Origin: Amycolatopsis circi
GTDB taxonomy: Bacteria; Actinomycetota; Actinomycetes; Mycobacteriales; Pseudonocardiaceae
Assembly: GCF_003385235.1 (NCBI RefSeq)
Contig: NZ_PQIA01000014.1
Span: forward strand, 117,654-181,653
Length of the DNA stretch: 64,000 nt
Reading direction: 5' to 3'
The notes under the pieces are model-generated. The model did not search any database, had not been told where the DNA came from, and worked only from the letters and a program-made list of their open reading frames with translations. Positions 6,733-16,097 of this stretch are shown here, piece after piece. A program made the position numbers and the translations under genes. Position 1 is the first letter of the stretch; every line of letters begins with the position of its first letter.

Positions 6733-9700
6733 TCACCGCCAGGGACGGACCGGCGTGCCGCGCCAGCGGGTGCGCGGCGGAACCGTCTCCCCCGCCATCA
6801 CCAGCGACCCCGAGCCCACCGTCGCGCCGTCGGAAACCCCGCTGCCCGGCAGCTGGAACGCGCGCGGGCCGAGCGTCGCGCCGGGGCCGAGGCGAACCGG
6901 GTCCAGTCGCATGACGCGGTCGTGGAACAGGTGCGTCTGCAGCACGCAGCCGCGGTTCACCACGGCGCCGTCGCCGAGCTGGATGAGGTCCGTTTCCGGA
7001 AGCCAGTAGCTCTCGCACCAGACCCCGCGGCCGATGCGGGCGCCGAGGGTCCGCAGCCACCAGTTCAGCACCGGCGTGCCGAGGAACGACCCGGCGAACC
7101 ACGGCACCGCAAGCGTCTCGACGAACGTGTCGTACAGCTCGTTCCGCCACACGAACGCGCTCCACAATGGATGCCGGCCCGGGCGGAATCGGCCGACCAG
7201 CGTCCATTTCATCAGCGTCGTCAGCAGCGCGGCGAAGAGACCGGCCGAGACGAACACCGCGGGCGCGATGGCGGCGGCGACCCAGAAACCGTCCGCGATG
7301 TCCACTCCGGCCAGCACTGTGGACACGGCGAGTCCGAGAAGGCCCGCGATCAGCAGCGGCGCGATCCGGCAGGACTCGACCAACGCGCGCGCCAGCATCA
7401 ATCGGCGCGGAGGCGCGAAAGTGCGGGCGGGGTCGACGGTGTCGGCCGTCCGCCGCAGCTCCAGCGCGGGCCGGCCGAGCCAGGACGTGCCATCGGGGAC
7501 GTCCGCCGGGGTATCGGACAGGACGCCGACGAGCGCGCCTGAGCCGAGCGTCCGGTCCGGGCCGACGACTGCGGAGTTGCCGACGAACGCGCGTTCCCCG
7601 ACCTCCGAAACGCCCAGCCGGACCCAGCCGCGGTCGAGTTCGTACGGTGCAGCGAGGACGTCGTCGGCAAGGAAAGCGCCGTCCCGCACCCGAAGCAGCG
7701 ACGGCAGACTGAGCACAGTGGACAGTTCGACGCCGCGACCGATCCGCGCGCCCAGCAGTCGCATCCAGACTGGAGTCGCCAGCGCGGCATAGAGCGGGAA
7801 CAACTGCCGCCGCGCGATTTCCAGCAGTTCGTGCACGAACCAGGCCGCCCAGCCCGCACGGCTGAGCACCGGATAGGTACCCGACCGCACGGCCAGGCTG
7901 GCCAGCCGCACGAGCAGGACGATCGTCAAGGCGTACAACACGATTCCGGCGAAGACGAGCAACGGCGTCCACGGCAGGATCGCCAGCGCGGCGGTGCGCG
8001 GGTCGTCCGCCGCCGGGACCCGCAGCAGCGCGACCACGATCAGCGGAATCGCGGACACGAACATGAACAGCGACCGCAGCGTGCCACCGAGTGCGAAGGC
8101 CAGCGAGTACCGCTTCGCCCGCGGTGCCGCCACGGTCGGCCGCGGCGGGCGCTCACCCGAAGGTCCGGCCGGAGAACCGCCCCAGACCGCGCCGTCCGGC
8201 ACGCGAGTGTCGAGTGTCGAACCCGGCAGGAGCACCGATCCAGTGCCGAGATCCGTGCCCGGCAGCAGCGTGCTGCGACCGCCGACCCGGGCGCCGGCGC
8301 CGACCCGGACGCGGCCGATCCGCAGCACCGCACCGTCCAGCCACCACCCGGCCAGGTCGGCCTCGGGCTCGATCGCGCATCCGTCGCCGAAGTCCGCCAG
8401 ACCGCCCACCGGCGGCGGCGAGTGCAGATCCACTCCCCGGCCGACCCGATTGCCGAGCAGCCGGGCATAAGGCGCGGCAAGCGGCGTTCCGGCGACTCCC
8501 GGCGGACCGACCACGCCAGCGAACCGTTCGGCGGTCCACAGTCGCATGTGGACGATGCCGCCGCGCCGGTACTCCCCTGGCGCGAGCTTTCCGCGCAGCA
8601 ATCGCACGCCGCCCGCGGCGAGCAGCATCCGTCCCGGCGGGCTCAGCAGGACCAGCCACGCGGGCACGAGGACCCACCACGACATCCGCGGCAACCACTG
8701 CAACGGCAGCACCAGAGCAACGAGCGAGCCGAGCAGCGACACCGACAGCAGCCACCGCATTCCGGACAGAGCCAGCAAAACCAGCTGCACCCCGGCCTGC
8801 CACCATCCGCTGCCCCGGGCCGCGGGAACCTGCGGCTCCTCCACGGCAACAGTTTCGACCTGCGCTCCGGCGACGCGTTCGTACAGCTCGCGCGGCGTCG
8901 GGCAGGAGTACACATCGGACACTGCCGCGGTCGGATACCGCTCGCGCAGCACGGAAACCAGCCGCGCGGCGGTCACGCTCGACCCGCCGAGGTCGAAGAA
9001 GTCGTCGTCCGGCCCAGCGGCGGTGCCGAGGTGTTCGCTCCACACCTGCAACAGCCACGCCAGCTTCGGATCGGACGGCACCACCGGCGCGGCGGTCGGT
9101 TCCTCCAGCGGCCACGGCAACGCGTCACGGTCGAGCTTGCCCGACGCGCGCACCGGCAGATCCGGCACCAACGCCAGTCGTGGCACCAAAGCCGCCGGGA
9201 GCCGGTCTCGCAGAAGACTGCGCGCGGCCGTGCGATCGAGGCTCTCGCCTTCCGGCACCACGTAACCGACCAGCACCTGCGCACCGCTGTCCGTGCGACG
9301 CACCACCGTCGCGGCTGCGGCGACACCCGGCAGCGCACGCAGCGCGGCGTCGATCTCGCCCAGTTCGACGCGCCGTCCGCCGATCTTGACCTGGCCGTCC
9401 GCGCGGCCGACGAACTCCAGCCCCTCCGGCACCGCGCGCACCAGGTCGCCACTGCGATAAGCGCGGCTCCACCCGAGGCCCGGCAGCGGCACGAACTTCT
9501 GCGCGTCCTTCGCCGCGTCCAGGTACCGGGCGAGCCCGACGCCGCCGATCACCAGCTCGCCGCTGCGGCCCCACGGCACCGGGATGCCCGCCGGGTCCTC
9601 CGGGTCGACGACCGCGAGTTCCCAGCCGTCGAGCGGCAGCCCGATCCGCACCGGTTCGCCAGCGCGCAGCCGTTGCGCGCACGCGACGACCGTGGTTTCC

Positions 9701-10617
9701 GTTGGGCCGTAAGTGTTCCAGATTTCCCTTTTGCCGTCGTCGAAGCGCGTCACGACTTCCGGCGGGCACGCTTCGCCACCGAGGATGAGCAGCCGGACGC
9801 CGGCCAGAGTGTCCACTGGCCACAGTGCGGCGAGCGTCGGCACCGTCGACACGACCGTGACGCCGCGTTCGACCAGCCACGGCCCGAGGTCGGCACCCGC
9901 GCGGACGAGCGAGCGCGGAGCCGGGACGAGGCACGCGCCGTGCCGCCAGGCCAGCCACATTTCCTCGCACGACGCGTCAAACGCGACACTCAGCCCGGCC
10001 AGCACGCGGTCGCCCGGACCAAGCGGCCGTGCCCGGCAGAACAACCGGGCCTCAGCGTCCACAAAGGCCGCGGCGGCGCGATGCGTGACCGCGACGCCCT
10101 TCGGCTTGCCAGTGGAGCCAGAAGTGAAGATGATCCAGGCGTCATCCTGCGGCTGCGGACGGACTCGCGGCCACTGCGGTCCGCGCGAGGGCGGCAAGCC
10201 CGCGTCGCTCAGGACCAGGCTCACTTGCGCCTCGGCCCACACCGTTTCGGCGCGGTCGGCCGGATCGTCGGCGTCGACCGGAACGTAGGCCGCGCCAGTG
10301 GAAAGAACGGCGAGAATGCTGCGGTACAGCGCCGCTGTGCCGGAAGTCATCCGGATGCCGACCCGGTCGCCCGGCACGACCCCAGCCGCGCGAAGGCGTC
10401 CGGCGAGTTCTTCGACCTGCGCGGCGAAATCGCGGTATGTCGCCCGCGTGGTGCCGTCGTCCAGCGCGAGCGCGTCCGGATGCCGGCGCACCGTTTCGGC
10501 GAAAACGTCGTAAAGCGTGCGCGCGGCAGGTGTCGGACCCGCCCGGTAAACCGCCGTCGCCTCTTCGGCGAGCCTCTCGGGCGCGACTGTGCGCGCCCGA
10601 TCCGCGTCCAGCGTCAC
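6733..10617 (-). CDS. Pls/PosA-like NRPS protein: adenylation, thiolation, membrane and hexapeptide domains
   Basis: This 1294-residue protein begins with an adenylation domain (about 30-520) carrying [22 protein letters not shown] and the A4 motif FDASCEEMW. A thiolation domain follows, with its phosphopantetheine Ser in FFDLGGSSV (about 565). The rest alternates membrane segments with left-handed beta-helix (hexapeptide) blocks such as GARIGRGVELS and LGARIGRGVWCES. This order is that of the Pls/PosA family, whose members include epsilon-poly-lysine synthetase and related poly-amino-acid or cell-surface enzymes. The GTG at 10617 is chosen because AAAGAGG sits 7 bases upstream. The upstream co-directional LCP gene suggests a surface-polymer role. 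The amino acid used is not predicted. Confidence 0.82.
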   Translation of the reverse strand: MTLDADRARTVAPERLAEEATAVYRAGPTPAARTLYDVFAETVRRHPDALALDDGTTRATYRDFAAQVEELAGRLRAAGVVPGDRVGIRMTSGTAALYRSILAVLSTGAAYVPVDADDPADRAETVWAEAQVSLVLSDAGLPPSRGPQWPRVRPQPQDDAWIIFTSGSTGKPKGVAVTHRAAAAFVDAEARLFCRARPLGPGDRVLAGLSVAFDASCEEMWLAWRHGACLVPAPRSLVRAGADLGPWLVERGVTVVSTVPTLAALWPVDTLAGVRLLILGGEACPPEVVTRFDDGKREIWNTYGPTETTVVACAQRLRAGEPVRIGLPLDGWELAVVDPEDPAGIPVPWGRSGELVIGGVGLARYLDAAKDAQKFVPLPGLGWSRAYRSGDLVRAVPEGLEFVGRADGQVKIGGRRVELGEIDAALRALPGVAAAATVVRRTDSGAQVLVGYVVPEGESLDRTAARSLLRDRLPAALVPRLALVPDLPVRASGKLDRDALPWPLEEPTAAPVVPSDPKLAWLLQVWSEHLGTAAGPDDDFFDLGGSSVTAARLVSVLRERYPTAAVSDVYSCPTPRELYERVAGAQVETVAVEEPQVPAARGSGWWQAGVQLVLLALSGMRWLLSVSLLGSLVALVLPLQWLPRMSWWVLVPAWLVLLSPPGRMLLAAGGVRLLRGKLAPGEYRRGGIVHMRLWTAERFAGVVGPPGVAGTPLAAPYARLLGNRVGRGVDLHSPPPVGGLADFGDGCAIEPEADLAGWWLDGAVLRIGRVRVGAGARVGGRSTLLPGTDLGTGSVLLPGSTLDTRVPDGAVWGGSPAGPSGERPPRPTVAAPRAKRYSLAFALGGTLRSLFMFVSAIPLIVVALLRVPAADDPRTAALAILPWTPLLVFAGIVLYALTIVLLVRLASLAVRSGTYPVLSRAGWAAWFVHELLEIARRQLFPLYAALATPVWMRLLGARIGRGVELSTVLSLPSLLRVRDGAFLADDVLAAPYELDRGWVRLGVSEVGERAFVGNSAVVGPDRTLGSGALVGVLSDTPADVPDGTSWLGRPALELRRTADTVDPARTFAPPRRLMLARALVESCRIAPLLIAGLLGLAVSTVLAGVDIADGFWVAAAIAPAVFVSAGLFAALLTTLMKWTLVGRFRPGRHPLWSAFVWRNELYDTFVETLAVPWFAGSFLGTPVLNWWLRTLGARIGRGVWCESYWLPETDLIQLGDGAVVNRGCVLQTHLFHDRVMRLDPVRLGPGATLGPRAFQLPGSGVSDGATVGSGSLVMAGETVPPRTRWRGTPVRPWR

Positions 10618-10888
10618 AGGAAAACCTCTTTCCAGAAGAACAGGACTCACGAAACCGGCCGTTCGCCACTCAACAATGGGCGGCGTGAGACCGGGTTGAA
10701 GCACCAGCGCCGTTATCGGACACTGGAATCGGAACAAGATCAGATTTCGGGCAATCCCCCAGCCGCGGCTGTGCGGCTCGTCACCCGATCCCGGACATTA
10801 GCGGGCACATCACCGCCGATGTCACTCGGGAGAGTTAATTTCGGAATTAGTTCTCAACGGGTTCACAGGATCGTTGCGCTTCTCCCGT

Positions 10889-12322
10889 TCACCGCACGCA
10901 GGGCACCCCGCCTCCGGACAATTCGTCGGCGGGCGAAACCGGGGCGACCGGGACCGGGTCCACCTGGTCGGCCTTTTCCCGGAAATCAGTGCCGAGCACC
11001 AGTTTCAGCTCCCCCGCGGCCAGCGCGCCGTCGTAGCCCACGCCGTACCCGCCGCCGAGCGAGGCGACGAGCTTCGCCGCGGACGCGGAATCCCCGCGCC
11101 CATAGCGGACTACAGTTCGATGCGTGTGCCGTGCGTTGGACGTGCGCCCGGCGCGGTATCCCCGCGACGGGAGCGTCTTCAGCACCCGAGCGGCCGCGCC
11201 CTCGCGGCCGCTCGCGTTCACCACGTCGACTGCGGGCCCGGCCGTCGCGGTGGGCGGCGGCGGGACCGTCCGGCCAAGCAACCGGGCCGCGGCGGCGCGG
11301 ATTTTCACCGGATCGACAATGTTGACGTCTTCGCCCCGTGCGTCTCTTTCGAACTTTTCGACCGGAAGCGACGCCAACGTCAGATCCCCGCCGGCGAATG
11401 TTTCCGCCTGCCGCGCGAGGGCATTGAGATCGAGCCCGGAATCGATCGCGACGTTCTGCTTCGCGACCGAAACCAGCCTGCCGAGCTTCACCGGGTCGCC
11501 GAACACCCGGCCTTCTTTCAGCTGATGCGCCAGCGAAACGAGAAACGCTTGCTGGCGCCGTTCCCGGTCCAGGTCGGTGAACTCGTGCCGCGGATCGCGC
11601 CGCTGCCGCACGAACGCCAGCGCCTGCTCCGCGGAAATCTGCTGCTGCCCGCCCGGGAAATCCGCTCCCGAGTAGCTGTCGTGCGTGTTCCCGGTCAAAC
11701 AGACCGTGATCGGCTGCACGACCTGGGCGAGCTGGAAGAACGCGACGAGGGTGACCTCGACGAAATGGTCCACCGCGACCCCTCCGAGGAACTGGCGCAC
11801 CGTCGCGACTTCTGCCGCGCGGCCGGCGTCCCGGGACCTCTGTTCGCGAGCCGCCTTCCCGGTGACGCCTTGCGCGGCAAGGCGTTGGGACTCCGCGGCG
11901 AACGCGTACCCGTAAGCCTCCTTGATCTTGCCCTTGCACACCCCGTCCGGACAGCCGGCGAGATCGGTGTAGTCGTCGCGCGGAATGGAGATGACCGTCG
12001 GATGTCCCCCGTCGGCCGGGACGTGCAGCAGCATCAGTACGTCGGTGTGGTAGCCGCCGACGTGCTGGTCTCCCGCGTGCAGCTGCTCGTACAGCTCGGC
12101 GGGCAGCGGTTCGCCCCGCTCGTCGAGCCGCGAATCGAGACCCATGACGAGGATGTTCGTGTCCCCGCCCGGCCGGGCCTGCCCGTCGAGAGCGGTGGAC
12201 GTCGTGACCCCGGACAGCAGCGCGCGCAGCTCGGCCCATCCGTAAACGGCCCCGCCCAGCAGGACCGCGACCAGCGCGACCACGCCGATCCGCTCGGCCC
12301 AGTGCCCGTTCGCGCGCTCCAT
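10889..12322 (-). CDS. LytR-CpsA-Psr (LCP) family protein with LytR_C domain
   Basis: This 477-residue protein has one N-terminal membrane helix (about 12-28), then an extracytoplasmic LCP domain with TNILVMGLDSR, a STDV-like GGYHTDVLML and ISIPRDDYT, and a C-terminal LytR_C domain (about 350-440, VDVVNASGREGAAARV). LCP enzymes attach glycopolymers such as arabinogalactan or teichoic-type polymers to peptidoglycan by phosphotransfer from polyprenyl carriers. The Arg and Asp residues of the LCP motifs are present. The ATG at 12322 has a GGAGG-rich leader. It is upstream of the Pls-like gene with a 271-base gap, so the two may or may not share a transcript. Confidence 0.88.
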   Translation of the reverse strand: MERANGHWAERIGVVALVAVLLGGAVYGWAELRALLSGVTTSTALDGQARPGGDTNILVMGLDSRLDERGEPLPAELYEQLHAGDQHVGGYHTDVLMLLHVPADGGHPTVISIPRDDYTDLAGCPDGVCKGKIKEAYGYAFAAESQRLAAQGVTGKAAREQRSRDAGRAAEVATVRQFLGGVAVDHFVEVTLVAFFQLAQVVQPITVCLTGNTHDSYSGADFPGGQQQISAEQALAFVRQRRDPRHEFTDLDRERRQQAFLVSLAHQLKEGRVFGDPVKLGRLVSVAKQNVAIDSGLDLNALARQAETFAGGDLTLASLPVEKFERDARGEDVNIVDPVKIRAAAARLLGRTVPPPPTATAGPAVDVVNASGREGAAARVLKTLPSRGYRAGRTSNARHTHRTVVRYGRGDSASAAKLVASLGGGYGVGYDGALAAGELKLVLGTDFREKADQVDPVPVAPVSPADELSGGGVPCVR

Positions 12323-12456
12323 CGATCACCGCTCCTCCCTCCGGCGGCACCCGGTCTACTCCGGGTTCCCTGTGAGAGCGATGAGAGAGAAGACCGGCCG
12401 GGCAGTCCGCCGAGGTCAAACGGGCGAGCGCGTGCGCAACAGCACACTTTGGAGGG

Positions 12457-13794
12457 TCAGCGCCGCCGTTCGCGAAGATCGCCGGGCCGGACGCCGACGA
12501 GCAGCACCACGACGGCCAGCAGGACGATGCCCGCGCTGATCTGCAGACCCAGCGACAGGCTTCCGGTCGAGGATTCGATGAACCCGAGCAACGACGGCGA
12601 AGCGGCGGCGGCGAACGAACCCATCGACGTCACGACCGCGATCCCGGTGGCCGCCGCCCGGTCGTTCAGGTAGATCGACGGGATCGAATAGAACACCGTC
12701 AGCCCCGAATAGTGCGCAGCCGCCATCACCGCGAGCAGCAGGATGACCACCACGACGCTGCCGCCGGACACCGAGATCGCCAGCATCGCGAACGCCGCCA
12801 CGATCCAGCTCGTCGCCGCGTGCCAGCGGCGCTCCAGGGTGCGGTCGGAGTGCCGGCCGACCAGCAGCATCACCACGATGCCGAGCAGCGGCGGGATCGC
12901 CGAGAAGAAGCCGAGGTTCAGCACGTTGCCGACGCCGGCGTTGGCGATGATCCGCGGCGTCCAGTACGAGACCGCGTTCGCCAGCGTGTACGCGCCGCAC
13001 GCGCAGAGCCCGAGAATCCAGACCTTCGGGTCGCGCAGGGCGAGCAGCAGGCCGCCGTGCTTCTCCGTCGCCGGGCCCTTGTCGCGCCGGTCCGCTTCGA
13101 GGTCGGCGCGCACCGCCGCCTTCTGTTCCGCGGTGAGCCACTTCGCCTGGTCCGGGCCGTCGGTGACGAAGAACCACACGAGCCCGGCCAGCAGGATCGG
13201 CGGGATGCCCTCGATCAGGAACAGCCACTGCCAGTCCGCGAGCCCGCCGACGCCGCCGAGCGAGTGCATGATCCAGCCCGACATCACGGAACCGAGCGCA
13301 CCGGAAACCGGGATGCCGACGAAGAACACCGCCGTCATCCGCGTCCGCCGCGACGACGGGAACCACAGCGACAGCAGATACAGCGCGCCGGGGAAGAACC
13401 CGGCTTCGGCGACCCCGAGCAGGAAGCGCGCGGCGTAGAACATGATTTCGTTGTGCACGAACAGGGTCACCACGGTCATCACGCCCCAGGTGGCCATGAT
13501 CCGCGCGAGCGTCTTGCGCGCGCCGATGCGAGCGAGCAGCGCGTTGCTCGGGACTTCGAAGAGAATGAAGCCGACGAAGAACAGCGTGACGCCGAGCCCG
13601 TACACCGCGGGACCGAAGCCGAGATCGCGTTTGAGGCCCTGCTGCGCGATCCCGATGTTGGTGCGGTCGATGTAGCTCACGACGTAACACAGCACCAGCA
13701 ACGGCATGACGCGCCGGGCGATCGTGCGGTAGGTCGCTTTGCGGTCGACGGCGGCGGCTGCCGGAGCGCCGGTGACAGCGGATGGTTCGGCCAC
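12457..13794 (-). CDS. MFS transporter, anion:cation symporter (ACS) type
   Basis: This 445-residue, 12-helix transporter carries LCYVVSYIDRTNIGIAQ in helix 1 and GFILFEVPSNALLARIGARK between helices 2 and 3, both typical of the ACS family that takes up aromatic acids, tartrate, hexuronates and similar anions. The GTG at 13794 has GAAGGAG eight bases upstream. It is divergent from the MarR gene; a palindrome at 13844-13862 lies between the two starts. I infer that it imports the acid degraded by the operon at 14.4-20.6 kb. Confidence 0.87.
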   Translation of the reverse strand: MAEPSAVTGAPAAAAVDRKATYRTIARRVMPLLVLCYVVSYIDRTNIGIAQQGLKRDLGFGPAVYGLGVTLFFVGFILFEVPSNALLARIGARKTLARIMATWGVMTVVTLFVHNEIMFYAARFLLGVAEAGFFPGALYLLSLWFPSSRRTRMTAVFFVGIPVSGALGSVMSGWIMHSLGGVGGLADWQWLFLIEGIPPILLAGLVWFFVTDGPDQAKWLTAEQKAAVRADLEADRRDKGPATEKHGGLLLALRDPKVWILGLCACGAYTLANAVSYWTPRIIANAGVGNVLNLGFFSAIPPLLGIVVMLLVGRHSDRTLERRWHAATSWIVAAFAMLAISVSGGSVVVVILLLAVMAAAHYSGLTVFYSIPSIYLNDRAAATGIAVVTSMGSFAAAASPSLLGFIESSTGSLSLGLQISAGIVLLAVVVLLVGVRPGDLRERRR

Positions 13795-13843
13795 GGCTGA
13801 GACTCCTTCGTCCGGATCGGGCGAGTGGCAGTCTCCGCATCGA

Positions 13844-13862
13844 GTGTTGAGTTTGTCAACAC
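13844..13862. promoter_or_regulatory. MarR operator between the divergent MFS and MarR genes
   Basis: GTGTTGA-N5-TCAACAC is a perfect inverted repeat located 30 bases before the MarR ATG and 50 bases before the transporter start. The same sequence recurs at 14376-14396, before the catabolic operon. Confidence 0.8.
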
Positions 13863-13891
13863 CCCTCGGGTAACGGCTACGATGTCCGGCC

Positions 13892-14377
13892 ATGGCCGAA
13901 CGCGCAGACGGACACGACCTGGTCCCCATCTCCGGACTGCTGTCCTACCGGCTCTCGCGCACGTCGTCGGCGATGTCGCGCAGCGCCGCGGTGCGCTACC
14001 GCCGCGACTTCGACGTGAGCCTCGGCGAATGGCGCGCGATCGCGCTCATCGCTGCCGACCCGACGCTCACGCTCAACCGGCTCGCCCGCCGCGCCGGACT
14101 GGACAAAGCGCAGATGAGCCGTGTGGTCAGCAGGCTGACCGACCGCGGGCTGGTGAACCGCACGGCCGGGTCCGGGCGCACGTCGCAGCTGGCGTTGACC
14201 GCCGAGGGCACCCGGGTGTACCGCGGCCTGATCACCGCCGCCAACGAACGCGACGCGGACTTCCTCGCCACCCTCACCGGCGAAGAGGCCCGGGTGCTGG
14301 ACCGCGCACTGGACAAACTGGCCGAGCACGCGCTGGCCGTCGAGGAGAGTGAGCGGGCTCACCCGGCCGCCGAGTAG
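13892..14377 (+). CDS. MarR-family transcriptional regulator
   Basis: This 161-residue protein has the MarR winged helix: TLTLNRLARRAGLDKAQMSRVV as the DNA-reading helix-turn-helix and a wing near TAGSGRTSQLALT. MarR proteins are dimeric repressors usually released by phenolic or acyl-CoA ligands. Two identical inverted repeats, one upstream and one overlapping its own stop codon, are the likely operators, so it should control the divergent transporter, itself and the downstream six-gene operon. A CoA-thioester effector would fit the operon's content, but that is inference. Confidence 0.88.
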   Translation: MAERADGHDLVPISGLLSYRLSRTSSAMSRSAAVRYRRDFDVSLGEWRAIALIAADPTLTLNRLARRAGLDKAQMSRVVSRLTDRGLVNRTAGSGRTSQLALTAEGTRVYRGLITAANERDADFLATLTGEEARVLDRALDKLAEHALAVEESERAHPAAE

Positions 14378-14396
14378 TGTTGACTTTATCAACACT
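14376..14396. promoter_or_regulatory. MarR operator before the CoA-thioester operon
   Basis: AGTGTTGA-CTTTA-TCAACACT has perfect 8-base arms, overlaps the MarR stop codon and lies 42 bases upstream of the first operon gene. It matches the site at 13844-13862. Confidence 0.82.
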
Positions 14397-14438
14397 CTCG
14401 CGTAGTTCTGGAACCACCGACGAGGAGGTGGGACCAGG

Positions 14439-15359
14439 ATGCCCGACGCCGTCACGATCTGCGAGTGCTTCGCCCGCGACGGGCTGCAGCACGAGCCGGA
14501 GCCCGTGCCGACCGCGACGAAGATCGCGCTGCTGAACTCCTTCGCGCGCACCGGTTTCCGCCGGATCGAGGCGACCAGCTACAGCCACCCCGCGCGGGTG
14601 CCCGGGTTCTCCGACGCCTCCGAGGTGCTCGCCGGGATCGACCGGAGCCCGGGCGTCGCGTTCAAGGCGACCTGCCCGAACCCGCGCGCCGTCGAACGCG
14701 CGCTCGCCGACCGCGAAGCCGGACATGGGGCCGAGGAACTGAGCCTGCTGGTGTCGGCCACCGAGGCGCACACCGAACGGAACCTGCGCACCACGCGCGC
14801 CGGGCAATGGGAGCGCGTGACCGAGATGGTCAAGCTCGCCGACGGACGGTTTCGCCTGGTCGGCGTGGTGTCGGTAGCGTTCGGCTGCCCGTTCGAGGGC
14901 AAGGTCGACCCGGGCCGGGTGGCCGAAGACGTCGCGCGCTTCGCCGATCTCGGCGCGAGCCTGGTGACTCTCGGCGACACCACCGGCGTCGCGACCCCTG
15001 GCTCGGTGCGCGCGCTGTACACCCGGCTGTCCCGCGAAAACCCGAACCTGTCACTGGTCGCGCACCTGCACAACACGCGCGGAACCGGGATCGCGAACGC
15101 CGTCGCCGCTTTGGAAGCCGGGTGCCGGCATTTCGATTCCGCGATGGGCGGCGTCGGCGGGCATCCCGCGAAAATCGGCTACGGGGCCGGGCTCACCGGC
15201 AACGTGTGCACAGAGGACTTGGCCAGCTTGTTCGCCGCGATGGGCGTCGACACCGGCCTCGATCTCGACCAGCTCGCCGCGGCGTCCGCGGCCTGCGAAG
15301 AAGCGCTCGGCCGACCGCTGTACAGCATGGTCGCCCGCGCCGGCTTCGCGCCCGCCTGA
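14439..15359 (+). CDS. HMG-CoA lyase-like aldolase lacking the usual catalytic Cys
   Basis: This 306-residue TIM-barrel protein has the lyase signature ARDGLQ, SVAFGCPFEG and the metal-binding HLHNTRGTG, so the metal site looks intact. In known HMG-CoA lyases a glycine-rich loop GGLGGCPYA supplies a catalytic Cys. Here the loop reads GGVGGHPAKIGYGAG, with His in place of Cys and about four extra residues. It is therefore probably a lyase of a different 3-hydroxy-3-alkylglutaryl- or citramalyl-type thioester, or acts by an altered mechanism. It is the first gene of the MarR-controlled operon, with a GAGGAGG leader. Confidence 0.8.
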   Translation: MPDAVTICECFARDGLQHEPEPVPTATKIALLNSFARTGFRRIEATSYSHPARVPGFSDASEVLAGIDRSPGVAFKATCPNPRAVERALADREAGHGAEELSLLVSATEAHTERNLRTTRAGQWERVTEMVKLADGRFRLVGVVSVAFGCPFEGKVDPGRVAEDVARFADLGASLVTLGDTTGVATPGSVRALYTRLSRENPNLSLVAHLHNTRGTGIANAVAALEAGCRHFDSAMGGVGGHPAKIGYGAGLTGNVCTEDLASLFAAMGVDTGLDLDQLAAASAACEEALGRPLYSMVARAGFAPA

Positions 15360-15380
15360 CCTTTCTTTGGGGAGAAACCT

Positions 15381-16097
15381 GTGCTGCTGACCGAAAACCA
15401 CGACGCCGTGCGCGTTCTTACGCTGAACCGACCGGACAAACTCAACGCGCTCGACACCGCGCTCACCCGCGCGCTCGACACCGCTCTCGATGAAGCTGGC
15501 CGAGACCCGAGCGTCCGTGCCGTCGTTTTGACCGGGGCTGGGCGTGGGTTCTGCGCCGGGGCCGATTTGAACGAGTTCTCGTCGCTCACCCCGGACCAGC
15601 CGGAGGCCGTTCTCGAACGCGCCGCGCTCACCGCCCGGCTTCAGACGCGCATGCAGCAGCTGCCGGTGCCGGTGGTCAGCGCGGTGCGCGGGGCGGCTGT
15701 CGGCGGCGGTGCCGGGCTGGCGATCGGGGCGGACCTGGTGGTCGCCGGGTCGGATCTGAAGTTCGGCTACCCCGAGCTGAAGCATTCGATCGTTCCCGCG
15801 CTAGTGATGACCGGACTGGTCCGGCATCTCGGCCGCAAGCTCGCGTTCGAGCTGGTCAGCACCGGTCGGCTGCTCACCGCCGCGGAAGCCTCGTCTTCTG
15901 GATTGGTGAATCAGGTGGTCGAACCTTCCGAGATCGTGCCCGCCGCGCTCGCGATCGCGCAGCGCTGGGCCTCGGTGGAGCCCCGCGCGCTCGCCGCTGC
16001 CAAGGACCTCTTCTACCGCGTCGCGGATCTGCCGACGGACGCCGCGATGCGTGCCGGTCAGGACGTCAACGCCCTGATGCGCGGGTTCCGCTCATGA
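15381..16097 (+). CDS. Enoyl-CoA hydratase/isomerase family protein
   Basis: This 238-residue crotonase-fold protein has the oxyanion-hole segments VLTGAGRGFCAGADL and VRGAAVGGGAGLAIGADL. GTG at 15381 follows GGGGAG. It likely hydrates an unsaturated acyl-CoA within the operon. The C-terminus is a little short of the common 255-260 residues. The stop overlaps the next ATG by four bases (ATGA), so translation is coupled. Confidence 0.87.
   Translation: MLLTENHDAVRVLTLNRPDKLNALDTALTRALDTALDEAGRDPSVRAVVLTGAGRGFCAGADLNEFSSLTPDQPEAVLERAALTARLQTRMQQLPVPVVSAVRGAAVGGGAGLAIGADLVVAGSDLKFGYPELKHSIVPALVMTGLVRHLGRKLAFELVSTGRLLTAAEASSSGLVNQVVEPSEIVPAALAIAQRWASVEPRALAAAKDLFYRVADLPTDAAMRAGQDVNALMRGFRS

Noticed and set aside
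7831..11325. A 1164-codon + strand frame
   Set aside because: Antisense shadow of the Pls-like and LCP genes. High GC keeps it open, but no motif or start signal is present.
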